This document shows, one piece after another, positions 43,437-52,481 of a DNA stretch of 64,000 nt (positions are counted from its first letter, which is position 1; each line of letters opens with the position of its first letter). The translations under genes and the position numbers were made by a program. The stretch is from Clostridiales bacterium (GTDB lineage Bacteria; Bacillota; Clostridia; Oscillospirales; Oscillospiraceae), in NCBI GenBank assembly GCA_020859945.1, contig JAJBVG010000050.1, forward strand, positions 17,155 to 81,154, given 5' to 3'. The notes beneath the pieces were generated by a model. It worked only from the letters and a program-made list of their open reading frames with translations. It was not told the origin of the DNA and ran no database searches.

Positions 43437-43474
43437 GCCGCGGGCAAGCGTGAAACCGCTCCCTTGCCCGCGGC
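43437..43474 (-). terminator. Hairpin with T run in the hydrolase leader
   Basis: GCCGCGGGCAAG pairs perfectly with CTTGCCCGCGGC; on the minus strand it is followed by TCGTTTTTG. It lies between the divergent promoter region and the hydrolase start at 43381, so it would act as an attenuator, or it insulates the neighbouring LRR gene. Confidence 0.6.
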
Positions 43475-43496
43475 GCAAAAATTGGGCAAAAACCCA

Positions 43497-43525
43497 TTGT
43501 ATCCCGCGGACGTTTTGTATATAAT
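43497..43525 (+). promoter_or_regulatory. Promoter of the LRR-DUF2201-MoxR locus
   Basis: TTGTAT, 17 bases, TATAAT. All three genes downstream are spaced by at most 28 bases and can share this promoter. Confidence 0.72.
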
Positions 43526-43572
43526 AATTGGTTGGAATTGAACACAAAACACAGAAAGGGCGGGCGGACGCT

Positions 43573-44724
43573 TTGCAGTGGCGCATCTACTATACAATCG
43601 AAAACGGCGAGGCGACAGTCACCCGCTGCGTGGGCGACCAGCCCCGGCTGGCGCTGCCGGACGCGCTGGAGGGCTGCCCCGTCACCGGGCTGGGGTCGGA
43701 CTGCTTCGCCGGGACCGCCCCGGCGGAGAGCTGCGAGGCCCCGTCGCCGGTCTACCTGCGGGAGACGCCGCCCCCGGTGAAATCCTACAAGAACCAGACG
43801 CTGAAACACCTGACTCTGCCCGCCTCCCTGCGCCGGGCGGGAGCGCGGTGCTTCGCCCAGTGCGCCGCTCTGCCCCGGCTGGAACTGCCGGAGGGCCTGC
43901 GAGAGCTGGGGGAGCGGTGCTTCTACGGCTGCGGTGGGCTGGAGCATCTGGAGCTGCCGGAGGGCGTCGAGGCCCTTCCCGACTACACCTTTGCCGAGTG
44001 CCGCAAGCTGAAACGGGTCTCCCTCCCCCACAGCGTCCGCACCATTGGCCGCTGCTGCTTTTACAACTGCACCCACCTGGAAAAGTTGGACCTGCCCGAC
44101 AGCCTGGAGGCCATCGGGGACCGGATGCTGATGAACTGCTTCGAGCTGAAAGAGCTGTCCTTCCGCATCGGGGTCAACGGCGGTGCGCTGCTGGCGGAAA
44201 TCGACCGGGTCATGCGGGTGCGGGTGCGTTACCCGGAGGAGACGGTGGAAGTGGTGCTGACGGAGTACGCTTTGGAGTACGAGGAACTGATTCAGGCCAA
44301 ACAGTTCCGCACCAACGAGACCGGCACCGGCGGCCTGTACCGGGGCTGTTTCAGCGACCGGGACGTGGATTTTGCTCTGTACGACACCTATTTTTACGCC
44401 GCCAAGCTCCAGGACCCCCCAGAGCTGCTGGCGGAGCTGGCCTTTGACCGGCTGCGCTGGCCCCGGGAACTGCGCCCCGCCAAAGAGCAGGAGTACTGGG
44501 ACTACCTGAAAGGCCATATTCCCGAGCTGACCGCCTTCCTGCTGGGCCGGGACGACCTGGAGGGGCTGGAGTTTCTGCTCTCCACTGGCAGACTGGACGG
44601 GGACGACCTGAGCCAGATGCTGGAACGGGCGGAGCAGGCGGAAAACGTGCGGTTCGTCAGCCGTCTGCTGGAGGCCGCCGGGCGCGGCCCCCGCTCCGGC
44701 GCGGACAAGCTGTTTGAACTGTGA
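43573..44724 (+). CDS. BspA-type leucine-rich repeat protein, cytoplasmic
   Basis: 383 residues from TTG 43573. Residues about 75-220 hold LRR_5 repeats of about 23 residues (LTLPASLRRAGARCFAQCAA, LELPEGLRELGERCFYGC and four more). The C-terminal 160 residues have no repeat and no family I recognise. There is no signal peptide or membrane segment, unlike most BspA-type surface proteins. Seven bases separate it from the DUF2201 gene, so it probably belongs to that system, perhaps as a scaffold or recognition subunit. The start codon is uncertain. Confidence 0.75.
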   Translation: MQWRIYYTIENGEATVTRCVGDQPRLALPDALEGCPVTGLGSDCFAGTAPAESCEAPSPVYLRETPPPVKSYKNQTLKHLTLPASLRRAGARCFAQCAALPRLELPEGLRELGERCFYGCGGLEHLELPEGVEALPDYTFAECRKLKRVSLPHSVRTIGRCCFYNCTHLEKLDLPDSLEAIGDRMLMNCFELKELSFRIGVNGGALLAEIDRVMRVRVRYPEETVEVVLTEYALEYEELIQAKQFRTNETGTGGLYRGCFSDRDVDFALYDTYFYAAKLQDPPELLAELAFDRLRWPRELRPAKEQEYWDYLKGHIPELTAFLLGRDDLEGLEFLLSTGRLDGDDLSQMLERAEQAENVRFVSRLLEAAGRGPRSGADKLFEL

Positions 44725-44731
44725 GGTGGCT

Positions 44732-46087
44732 ATGGCGTCAAATCGAGAACGGCTGGAACGGCTGGGCAGCGCCATTCTGTCCGCCTCCCGGAATGAACTT
44801 TATTTTTCCATGCGGTTTCTGGACATCGCTCTCAGCGGCCTGGACTACCGCATGAACCTGAACACCGTCACCGTGGGCACCGACGGAATCAGTATCTTAT
44901 TTAATCCCACCTATTTACAGCGGGTCTACCGGGACGACCTGGTGGAGCTGAACCGGGTCTACCTCCACATGATCCTCCACTGTATGTTCCGCCACGAGCT
45001 GAACCGGGAGGGCCGGGACGAGGACCTGTGGACCGTGGCCTGTGACATCGCCGTGGAGTCCATTTTGGACGGCATCGAAAACCGCTCCATCCAGCTCTCC
45101 GTCTCCACCTTCCGGGAGGAGACCTACGACTGGCTCAGCGAGGAATGTCCCGTGCTGACGGCGGAAGCGATTTACCGGGCGCTGGAGCGGCGGCAGGTAA
45201 ATTATCTGGACATTCTGCGGCTCAAGCAGGAGTTTTTGCGGGACGACCACCAGTTCTGGCAGGACGACGACCCCGGTCAGGATGAATCCCAGCAGCAGGA
45301 GGACGCCGACAGCCCCGACAGCCGCGCTCAGCAGGAGCGCCGCCGGGAGGTGGAGGCCAAGTGGAAGCGCATCGACGAAAAGACCCAGACCAACCTGGAG
45401 ACCTTTTTCGCGGGACACGGGGACGAGATGGGCGGACTGCTCAAGTCCATCCAAATCGAGAACCGGGAGCGGTATGACTACCGGGCCTTTCTCCGCCGGT
45501 TCGTCACCCTCCGGGAGGAGGTCAAAACCGACCCGGACTCCTTCGACTACGCCTTTTACAGCTACGGGCTGGAACTGTACGGCAACATCCCCCTCATCGA
45601 ACCGCTGGAGTACCGGGAGAGCCGGAAAATACGGGACTTCGTCATCGTCATCGACACCTCCGACTCCTGCTCCGACGGCATCATCGAGCGGTTTCTCTCC
45701 GAGACCCGGGCCATTCTCAACCAGGAGAGCGCCTTCTTCCGGGAGATGAATCTGCACATCATCCAGAGCGACGCCGGGGTGCAGATGGACACCGTCCTGC
45801 ACAGCCCGGAGGAGTTTGACCGGTTCTCCCAAAACTTCACCGTCAAGGGCTACGGCGGCACCGACTTCCGCCCCGCCTTCGACTACGTGGCGAACCTCCA
45901 GGCCCAGGGCCAGCTGGCGGAGCTGAAAGGGCTGCTGTACTTCACCGACGGCTTTGGCACTTACCCCCAGAAAAAGCCCCCCTATGATACCGCTTTTGTC
46001 TTTTTCCGGGAGGAATACACCGACGCGCAGGTTCCCCCCTGGGCCATGAAAGTGGTGCTGGGGCCGGAGGAACTGCAAGAGCTTTAG
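44732..46087 (+). CDS. DUF2201-type VWA-like protein with peptidase-like N-domain
   Basis: 451 residues from ATG 44732 (GAGGTGG upstream). The N-terminal part has HMILHCMFRHE (His79, His83, His88), the metallopeptidase-like DUF2201 N-domain. A charged, Gln/Asp-rich linker (about residues 185-225) follows. The C-terminal third is a VWA-like domain with FVIVIDTSDSCSDG (DxSxS, a MIDAS-type metal site) and GGTDFRPAFDYV. Family members are encoded next to MoxR ATPases, as here. Function unknown; the pair is thought to remodel or cleave a client. Confidence 0.87.
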   Translation: MASNRERLERLGSAILSASRNELYFSMRFLDIALSGLDYRMNLNTVTVGTDGISILFNPTYLQRVYRDDLVELNRVYLHMILHCMFRHELNREGRDEDLWTVACDIAVESILDGIENRSIQLSVSTFREETYDWLSEECPVLTAEAIYRALERRQVNYLDILRLKQEFLRDDHQFWQDDDPGQDESQQQEDADSPDSRAQQERRREVEAKWKRIDEKTQTNLETFFAGHGDEMGGLLKSIQIENRERYDYRAFLRRFVTLREEVKTDPDSFDYAFYSYGLELYGNIPLIEPLEYRESRKIRDFVIVIDTSDSCSDGIIERFLSETRAILNQESAFFREMNLHIIQSDAGVQMDTVLHSPEEFDRFSQNFTVKGYGGTDFRPAFDYVANLQAQGQLAELKGLLYFTDGFGTYPQKKPPYDTAFVFFREEYTDAQVPPWAMKVVLGPEELQEL

Positions 46088-46115
46088 AGAATCGAGAGTA
46101 TAAGGAACGAACGAT

Positions 46116-47615
46116 ATGAACATCAAACAGGCAAAGGAACAACTGAAACAGACCGTCCGGGCCTATCTGAGCCGGGACGAGTACGGCGACTGGACCATCC
46201 CGCTGGTGGCCCAGCGGCCTGTGCTGCTGATGGGGCCTCCGGGCATCGGCAAGACCGCCATTGCGCACCAGGCCGCCCAGGAGTGCGGCGTGGCGATGGT
46301 GGCCTATTCCATCACCCACCACACCCGGCAGAGCGCCATCGGCCTGCCCAGCATCCGCACCGGCTCCTTCGATGGGAAAGAGTTCCAGGTGACGGAGTAC
46401 ACCATGAGCGAGATCATCGCCAGCGTGTACAAGGAGATGGAAAAAACCGGCCTGCGGCAGGGTATCCTGTTTTTGGATGAGATCAACTGCGTCTCCGAGA
46501 CGCTGGCCCCGGCCATGCTGCAATTCTTGCAGTGCAAGACCTTCGGCAGCCACCAAGTCCCGGAGGGGTGGGTCATCGTGGCGGCGGGCAACCCGCCGGA
46601 GTACAACCGCAGCGTCCGGGAGTTCGACATCGTCACTCTGGACCGGGTGCGCCGCATCGACATCGACGAGGACTTCCCCTCCTGGAAGGAGTACGCCTAC
46701 CAGCGGAAGGTCCACCCGGCCATCCTCTCCTATCTGGACATCAAGCCCTCCCACTTCTACAAAATCGAGACCACGGTGGATGGCCGCCGCTTCGTCACCG
46801 CCCGGGGCTGGGAGGACCTGAGCCGGTTTATCACCGCCTGCGAGGGGCTGGACATCCCGGTGGACGAGTCGGTGGTGGGGCAATTCCTCCAGCTGCCCGC
46901 CGTAGCCAAGGACTTCGCCAACTATCTGGACCTCTATAAGAAGTACCAGACCGACTACAAGGTGGAGGAAATTCTCACCGGCACCTTCCGGGACAGCACC
47001 CTGCGCCGTCTGCGGGAGGCCCCCTTCGATGAGCGGCTCAGCGCCATTTCCCTGCTGCTGGACGGGGTGTTCACCGCCTGCGCCGCCGCCAACGAGGAGG
47101 ACGCTTTCGTCACCGAGCTGCACAGCGGCCTGAAACAAATCATGGCCGCTCTCCCCGCCGCCCAGCGCTGGGAGGAACCCTTCGAGACCGTCTCTCAGCG
47201 CCTGTCCCAGGTGCTGGAAGCGCAGCGGGCCACCGGCAACCTGGAAAAAACCGCCGACCGGCGGAAGGTCCGGGTGCTGGACGCCCTGGACGGCTACCGT
47301 CAGGCCCTCCGCACCGGGGACGTTTCCAACTCCGACCAGGCGGCGGAGGCGCTGCGGACCCAGTTCAGCGAGGCCGTAGCCCGGCGGCGGGAGGTCATTC
47401 TGGACGCCTCCGCCCGGCTGGACAACGCTTTCTCCTTCCTGGAGGCCGCCTTTGGCGAGAGCCAGGAGCTGGTGGTGTTCCTGACCGAGCTGACCATGAA
47501 CTGCTACTCCATGCGCTTCATCCGGGACAACGGCTGTGAAAAGTACAGCCAGTACAACCAGTCCCTGCTGCTGGGCGGGCGGCAGCGCTCCATTCTGGAC
47601 GAAATCGGCGGCTGA
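46116..47615 (+). CDS. MoxR-type AAA+ ATPase
   Basis: 499 residues. Walker A GPPGIGKTA (residues about 33-41), Walker B ILFLDEINCVS near 120, sensor-type segment IVAAGNPPEYNRS and an Arg-finger region DRVRRIDID. The AAA+ core ends near residue 270; the last 230 residues are helical and not recognised. MoxR proteins are hexameric chaperones that act on or through VWA partners. Follows the DUF2201 gene by 28 bases. RBS AAGGAACG. Confidence 0.9.
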   Translation: MNIKQAKEQLKQTVRAYLSRDEYGDWTIPLVAQRPVLLMGPPGIGKTAIAHQAAQECGVAMVAYSITHHTRQSAIGLPSIRTGSFDGKEFQVTEYTMSEIIASVYKEMEKTGLRQGILFLDEINCVSETLAPAMLQFLQCKTFGSHQVPEGWVIVAAGNPPEYNRSVREFDIVTLDRVRRIDIDEDFPSWKEYAYQRKVHPAILSYLDIKPSHFYKIETTVDGRRFVTARGWEDLSRFITACEGLDIPVDESVVGQFLQLPAVAKDFANYLDLYKKYQTDYKVEEILTGTFRDSTLRRLREAPFDERLSAISLLLDGVFTACAAANEEDAFVTELHSGLKQIMAALPAAQRWEEPFETVSQRLSQVLEAQRATGNLEKTADRRKVRVLDALDGYRQALRTGDVSNSDQAAEALRTQFSEAVARRREVILDASARLDNAFSFLEAAFGESQELVVFLTELTMNCYSMRFIRDNGCEKYSQYNQSLLLGGRQRSILDEIGG

Positions 47616-47701
47616 GCCTGAAAACGCCTTCTGATTCGCTTTTAATTGTGTGGTTTTCGCCGGGGATTCTTCCCTTTTCCGAAACAAACGGAATCACGTT
47701 T

Positions 47702-47898
47702 GGAACCTCTGATTAAATAACTCCCGGCGTCTGGACGGCTTATTTTGTGCAACTCTTGCCTCAAGGGCACTTCCGGAGCTGCGCTCCTCCCTGTCGTTGC
47801 AAAATCTTGAAATCCACAAAGGATTCCTGCGATTTCGCGCCTCGATTTGCGCAAAATCTGCTCGCCCAGCCATCCAAGGCCATTTAATCAGCGCTTCC
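47702..47898. mobile_element. Non-coding terminal-inverted-repeat element, copy 1 (MITE-like)
   Basis: 197 bases. Left end GGAACCTCTGATTAAAT; right end is its complement with two mismatches (ATTTAATCAGCGCTTCC). The interior matches copy 2 (57657) along most of its length, with an extra 36-base segment that contains its own GGAGC/GCTCC hairpin. An inner stem is GCAAAATC...GATTTCGC around AATCC-ACAAA-GGATT. No protein is encoded and no clear target duplication is seen. Confidence 0.85.
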
Positions 47899-47910
47899 TA
47901 TGTTTTTTTC

Positions 47911-47939
47911 TTGCCTTTTGGCCTTTACTATGCTAAAAT
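47911..47939 (+). promoter_or_regulatory. Promoter of trpS
   Basis: TTGCCT, 17 bases, TAAAAT, starting 13 bases after the end of the inverted-repeat element. The roughly 85-base leader shows no T-box. Confidence 0.72.
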
Positions 47940-48031
47940 TATGCCAACTGTAAGGACCGCCTGCCAGCCAACAAGCGGCGCTGTCTGAGGAATCTTCCCG
48001 CAGCAATCTATCTGAGAAAGTAGTGGAAAAT

Positions 48032-49030
48032 ATGGACGAAAAGAAGCGGATGTTATCCGGTATCCAGCCCAGCGGCGAGCTGACCCTGGGTTCTTATATG
48101 GGGGCCATCAAAAACTGGGCGGAACGCGCGGACGAGTTTGACTGCTATTACTTCATGGCGGATATGCACACGCTGACCGTCCGCCAGAACCCCGCCGACC
48201 TGCGCCGCCGGACGGTGGAGCAGCTGGCCCAGTACATCGCCTGCGGCCTGGACCCGGAGAAGAACACCCTCTTCATCCAGAGCCACGTGCCCCAACACGC
48301 GCAGCTGGCCTGGATTTTGGACTGCTACACCATGTTCGGCGAGCTGTCCCGGATGACCCAGTTCAAGTCCAAGAGCGTCCACCACGAGGACAACATCAAC
48401 GCCGGACTGTTCACCTACCCCTGCCTGATGGCGGCGGACATCCTGCTCTATCAGGCCCACTACGTCCCCGTGGGCGAGGACCAGAAGCAGCACTGTGAGC
48501 TGACCCGGGACATCGCCCTGCGGTTCAACGGCATTTACGGCGACGTGTTCACCGTCCCCGAACCCTATATCGCCAAGGTGGGGGCCAGGGTGATGAGCCT
48601 GACCTCCCCGGATAACAAGATGTCCAAGTCCGACAAGGACCCCAACGGCTGCGTCTATCTGATGGACCCGCCGGAGGTCATCGCCCGGAAGTTCAAGCGG
48701 GCCGTCACCGACAGCGAGATGTGCGTCCGCTACGACCCGGAGAACAAGCCCGGCATCTCCAACCTGATTCAAATTTACGCCTGCGCCACCGACAAGGACT
48801 ACGCCGCTGTGGAGCAGGAGTTCGCCGGGCAGGGCTACGGCGCGTTCAAGACCGCCGTTGGCGACGCGGTGGTGGAGCTGTGCCGCCCCATCCGGGAGGA
48901 AGCCAACCGTCTGCTGGCCGACAAAGCCTATCTGGAATCCGTCTACCGCGCCGGAGCGGACAAGGCTTCCTATATCGCCAACCGGACCCTGCGCAAGGTG
49001 TACAAAAAGGTCGGTTTCGTTCAGAAATAA
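48032..49030 (+). CDS. trpS: Tryptophanyl-tRNA synthetase
   Basis: 332 residues from ATG 48032; GTG at 48023 is an alternative three codons earlier. Class I synthetase: opening MLSGIQPSGELTLGSYMGA (HIGH-type site), ADILLYQAHYVPVGEDQ (Trp-tRNA synthetase specific), and DNKMSKSD (KMSKS loop). Charges tRNA-Trp in the cytoplasm. Confidence 0.95.
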   Translation: MDEKKRMLSGIQPSGELTLGSYMGAIKNWAERADEFDCYYFMADMHTLTVRQNPADLRRRTVEQLAQYIACGLDPEKNTLFIQSHVPQHAQLAWILDCYTMFGELSRMTQFKSKSVHHEDNINAGLFTYPCLMAADILLYQAHYVPVGEDQKQHCELTRDIALRFNGIYGDVFTVPEPYIAKVGARVMSLTSPDNKMSKSDKDPNGCVYLMDPPEVIARKFKRAVTDSEMCVRYDPENKPGISNLIQIYACATDKDYAAVEQEFAGQGYGAFKTAVGDAVVELCRPIREEANRLLADKAYLESVYRAGADKASYIANRTLRKVYKKVGFVQK

Positions 49031-49093
49031 AAGGAACCTCTGTCAGTCAAACGCGCAAGCACAGCGATTCCTATTTAAGGAGTGTTTCGGAAT

Positions 49094-50152
49094 ATGCTCA
49101 CCACTTCCGCAGTGAGCGGGGTATGGTCTGCCCTGTTGGTCTCGCTGCTGGTCTCTCTGGCCACCACGCCGGTGTCCATGGTCGTGGCCACCCGTCTGGG
49201 CGCCATCGACATGCCCGGCGTCAAGGGGACCGACAGCGAGCGGCACCTCCACACCCGCCCCACTCCCAGGATGGGCGGGTTGGCCATTTACCTGGGATTC
49301 TTTTTCAGCGCGCTCCTCTTTGTTCCCATGGGGCGGAAAATGGTCTCCATGCTCATCGGCGCGACCATCATCGTCTTTTTGGGCATTCTGGACGATATTT
49401 ACGACCTGAAAGCCTCTCACAAGTTCTGCGTACAGCTGCTGGCGGCGGCTGTGGCCCTGGCTGGCGGCAATAAGATCACCTTTTTCAGCCGCCTGAGCAT
49501 GGACGCCAACGGCGGAAATTTCTCCCTGGGCTGGCTGTCCGTCCCGGTGACGCTGCTGTGGATCGTCCTCATCACCAACGCCGTCAACCTCATCGACGGA
49601 CTGGACGGGCTGGCCGCGGGCGTGTCCTCCATCTCCGCCATCAGCCTGGTGTTCATCGCCCTGACCTACTCCAACACCAGCGTCGCCATCATCACCGGCG
49701 CGCTGGCGGGGGCCTGCATCGGCTTTCTGCCCTACAACATCGCCCCGGCCAAAATCTTCATGGGGGACACTGGCTCCACCTTTATCGGGTACATTCTGGC
49801 GGTAGCCAGTATTCAGGGACTGTTCAAGTTCTACGCCGTCATCTCCTTTGTCATCCCCTTCTTTATGCTGGGCCTGCCCATCTTTGACGTGTGCTACGCT
49901 GTGGTGCTGCGGGTCATCCACGGGGAGAACCCCATGAAGGCGGACCGGAAACACGTCCACTACCGCCTGATTGACATGGGCTTTTCCAAAAAGCAGACGG
50001 TGGCGGTTCTTTACATCTGCTCCGCCATTCTGGGTGTGACTTCCGTGGTCATCACCACCACCGGCCTGGGACGGGCGCTGATTTTGCTGGTGGCCCTGGG
50101 CGCGACGGCGTCGGTGGCCGCCTGGCTGTTCCTGAACCGGCGGAAGAAATGA
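49094..50152 (+). CDS. Undecaprenyl-phosphate GlcNAc-1-phosphate transferase (TagO/WecA-like)
   Basis: 352 residues, about ten membrane segments. Conserved MraY-superfamily loops: RHLHTRPTPRMGG, the Asp pair GILDDIYDLK, NLIDGLDGLAAG, and GDTGSTFIG, and a HVHYRLIDMG box that fits TagO/WecA better than MraY. Starts wall polysaccharide or teichoic acid synthesis by moving GlcNAc-1-P to undecaprenyl phosphate. ATG 49094 is used because GTG 49082 overlaps the AAGGAG RBS. Confidence 0.92.
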   Translation: MLTTSAVSGVWSALLVSLLVSLATTPVSMVVATRLGAIDMPGVKGTDSERHLHTRPTPRMGGLAIYLGFFFSALLFVPMGRKMVSMLIGATIIVFLGILDDIYDLKASHKFCVQLLAAAVALAGGNKITFFSRLSMDANGGNFSLGWLSVPVTLLWIVLITNAVNLIDGLDGLAAGVSSISAISLVFIALTYSNTSVAIITGALAGACIGFLPYNIAPAKIFMGDTGSTFIGYILAVASIQGLFKFYAVISFVIPFFMLGLPIFDVCYAVVLRVIHGENPMKADRKHVHYRLIDMGFSKKQTVAVLYICSAILGVTSVVITTTGLGRALILLVALGATASVAAWLFLNRRKK

Positions 50153-50174
50153 CCGCCCGACTGCGGCTGGGGAA

Positions 50175-50456
50175 TTATCCCAGCCCCATCAGCAGCACCA
50201 GCGCGAGAATGATCAGCCATTCGTCGTCCTCCGACTCCCGGAAGAGATAGATCAGGACGAGTACCAGCAGGATGTCGCCGTGATCTAGCTTATCCAGCCC
50301 CAACAGGCCCGCGATGCCGGAGGAACCTCCGGCATTTTTCTTCGTTCCGCCGCCCAGCAGGGACAGAAGCTGGTTCAGCAGACCGCTGTTCTCCCGCCCC
50401 GTCCGCTCCGGCTCCACCGGCTGGAAGTTGTCATTGGGAATATAAGGGTTATACAT
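50175..50456 (-). CDS. Small unknown protein with C-terminal hydrophobic segment
   Basis: 93 residues from ATG 50456, overlapping the upstream gene by eight bases. A Gly/Leu-rich middle (LLNQLLSLLGGG, SGIAGLLGLDKL) precedes a hydrophobic C-terminal helical pair broken by the acidic RESEDDEW. Third gene of a minus-strand cluster. No family recognised. Confidence 0.62.
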   Translation of the reverse strand: MYNPYIPNDNFQPVEPERTGRENSGLLNQLLSLLGGGTKKNAGGSSGIAGLLGLDKLDHGDILLVLVLIYLFRESEDDEWLIILALVLLMGLG

Positions 50457-50850
50457 CGCGCTCGCCTCGGAACTGTTCCAGCGCGGCACGAATGACCCGG
50501 GAAAACCGGGCGATGCGCACCGCTTTGTCCAGCCGCTCCTGCCGCTCCGCCCGGAGGAAGGGCCGCATGGCCTGGAGCAGCGCGGTCTTTTCGTCGCCGC
50601 CCCGGATGTACTCCCGATAGAGACCCATGAGCCGCTGCACCATGGCGGGGTCCAGGTTTTGCAGCAGGTTCAGCGGATTTTCCCCCTCTGGGGCTGGAGA
50701 ACCGCCCGTTTGAGGCGCTTCTGTCTCCTCGGTCGGCGTGTTCCCCTCCCCTTCCGGCTTGCCCGCGATGGAGCTTGCCAGGGACATGATTTGTCCCATG
50801 GTCTCCGGCGAGGAGAGGATGCTGTTCAGTTTTTCCTCAAAATCGTCCAC
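50449..50850 (-). CDS. Unknown helical protein with SPET motif
   Basis: 133 residues from GTG 50850 (GGGGAGGGGAG upstream). N-terminal LNSILSSPETMGQIMSLA, a Pro/Glu/Gly-rich low-complexity linker (about 30-60), then a basic helical C-terminus (YREYIRGGDEKTALLQAMRP). Shares the SPET helix with the preceding gene, suggesting divergence from a common ancestor. Function unknown. Confidence 0.68.
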   Translation of the reverse strand: MDDFEEKLNSILSSPETMGQIMSLASSIAGKPEGEGNTPTEETEAPQTGGSPAPEGENPLNLLQNLDPAMVQRLMGLYREYIRGGDEKTALLQAMRPFLRAERQERLDKAVRIARFSRVIRAALEQFRGERDV

Positions 50851-50883
50851 AGGTCTCCCCTCCCCTTTCGGCCCGGATGTACG

Positions 50884-51156
50884 TTAGGGCTTCTTTGGGA
50901 GCTGCCCTTCGATTTGGCTGACCAGGGCCGCGCCCTCCCCGGTGTCCATCAGCCTCTGCATCATGGCGGTCAGGCCGGAGGCGTCCCCCTGCCGGGCCTG
51001 CTGCGCCGCGTCCTTCAATTTGTCCCCGTTCTGGCTGCGGAGCAGCTGCATCAGCCGCTTCGTCTCCGGCGACTGGAGCAGCGCTTTCAGCTTCTCCCTG
51101 TCGTTCAGCAGAGCGGCGGCCTCGTCGGAGCAGAGCGCGTCATAGTTTTGAGACAT
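50884..51156 (-). CDS. Unknown small helical protein with SPET motif
   Basis: 90 residues. LKALLQSPETKRLMQLL near residues 24-40, then polar helices ending in QLPKKP. No signal peptide or membrane segment. First of three small genes on the minus strand, divergent from the phosphodiesterase gene. Function unknown. Confidence 0.68.
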   Translation of the reverse strand: MSQNYDALCSDEAAALLNDREKLKALLQSPETKRLMQLLRSQNGDKLKDAAQQARQGDASGLTAMMQRLMDTGEGAALVSQIEGQLPKKP

Positions 51157-51210
51157 AGAAAATCACCCCTTATCCAGAGTATATGCAAACCAAGACGGGA
51201 AGTGACTGCT

Positions 51211-51687
51211 TTGAAAATTATCGTCTTTTCCGACTCCCACGGCAATGTGTCCAACATGCTCGAAGTGGTGGAGCGGGAGGCCCCTGACCGGGTGTTCCAC
51301 CTGGGAGACTACCTGCGGGACGCCCAGGAGCTGCAAATGGCCTACCCCGACCTGACGGTGGACGCGGTGCCGGGCAACTGCGACTGGCACTCCAAGGCCG
51401 CCCACGAAACAAAGCTGACCATCGAGGGCTATTCCCTGCTGCTGTGCCACGGCCACGACTACGGGGTCAAATCCGGCCTGGGCAGTCTGGCCTACCATGC
51501 CCGCCAGGAAAAGGTCTCCATGGCCCTCTTCGGCCACACCCACGAGGCGCAGGTCGCCCGGCGGGGCGGCGTTCGGCTGTGCAACCCCGGCAGCTGCGGC
51601 ATGGGCTATGAGCCGACATACGGCGTACTGACCATCCAGGACGGCTGCGCCAGCTTTTCCATCAAACCCGTGCAGGAGGAGGAATAA
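51211..51687 (+). CDS. YfcE/MJ0936-type metallophosphodiesterase
   Basis: 158 residues from a TTG start. Calcineurin-like core: FSDSHGN (D-x-H), HLGDYLRD, VPGNCDW (GNCD), CHGHDYG and FGHTHEA. The short, single-domain form hydrolyses phosphodiesters in vitro; no natural substrate is firm. It stops two bases before the coaX start, so the two are co-translated. Confidence 0.9.
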   Translation: MKIIVFSDSHGNVSNMLEVVEREAPDRVFHLGDYLRDAQELQMAYPDLTVDAVPGNCDWHSKAAHETKLTIEGYSLLLCHGHDYGVKSGLGSLAYHARQEKVSMALFGHTHEAQVARRGGVRLCNPGSCGMGYEPTYGVLTIQDGCASFSIKPVQEEE

Positions 51688-51689
51688 CC

Positions 51690-52481
51690 ATGCTGTTGGC
51701 AATCGACGTAGGCAACACCAACATGGTCTTTGGCATTTACGAGGGTGGGCGGCTGACCCACTCCTTCCGCATGACCACCGGGGAGAGCTTTACCTCCGAC
51801 GAGATCGGCCTCCAGGTCTGGAGCTACTTCCAGCGCACCAAGCTGGACGCGGACCAGGTGGAGGACGTGGTCATCTGCTCGGTGGTGCCGTCGGTGATGC
51901 ACACCCTCTCCAACGCCATGATCAAATACTTCCACCGCATCCCCATCGTGGTGGGGGAGCAGGTGTCCCCCGGTCTGGTCTACGCGAACAACTCCGACTA
52001 CGCCAACCACCACGGCGCGGACCGTAGCGTGGCCTGCGTCGCGGCGCTGGAGAAGTACGGCGCGCCCCTCATCGTGCTGGACTTCGGCACCGCCACCAAG
52101 GTGGACGTGATGGACCACGACGGCGTTTACCGGGGCGGCTCCATTCTGGCGGGTATCCAAATCTCCATCAACGCCCTGTTCCAAAAAACCGCCAAGCTGC
52201 CCCAGGTGGAGCTGGCTGTACCCGACCACGTGCTGGGCATGGAGACGGTGGAGCAGATTCAGGCCGGGGCGCTCTGCGGCTACATCGGGGCCATGGAGTA
52301 CCTGATTTCCCGGAGCAAACAGGAACTGGGCGAGCCAGAGGGCACCGTGAAGGTGGTCGCCACCGGCGGTCTGGCCCGGCTCATCGCCGCCAACACCCAC
52401 TTCATCGACGTGGTGGACAGCGGCCTGATTCTGGACGGGCTGATGAGCATCTACCGCCGCTACAAGGAGCAGGAGCAGTGA
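51690..52481 (+). CDS. coaX: Type III pantothenate kinase
   Basis: 263 residues. [12 protein letters not shown] at the N-terminus (phosphate-binding), [12 protein letters not shown] and [18 protein letters not shown] and ATGGLARLI; all are type III signatures. First step of CoA synthesis, feedback-resistant in this type. RBS AGGAGGAATAACC. Confidence 0.95.
   Translation: MLLAIDVGNTNMVFGIYEGGRLTHSFRMTTGESFTSDEIGLQVWSYFQRTKLDADQVEDVVICSVVPSVMHTLSNAMIKYFHRIPIVVGEQVSPGLVYANNSDYANHHGADRSVACVAALEKYGAPLIVLDFGTATKVDVMDHDGVYRGGSILAGIQISINALFQKTAKLPQVELAVPDHVLGMETVEQIQAGALCGYIGAMEYLISRSKQELGEPEGTVKVVATGGLARLIAANTHFIDVVDSGLILDGLMSIYRRYKEQEQ

Noticed and set aside
47899..48031. T-box leader for trpS
   Set aside because: The promoter lies at 47911-47939, leaving about 85 bases, with no T-box sequence and no terminator/antiterminator pair.
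49033..49042. Third copy of the inverted-repeat element after trpS
   Set aside because: Only GGAACCTCTG matches; the following bases differ and no right end is seen. Ten bases are too few to support a remnant.
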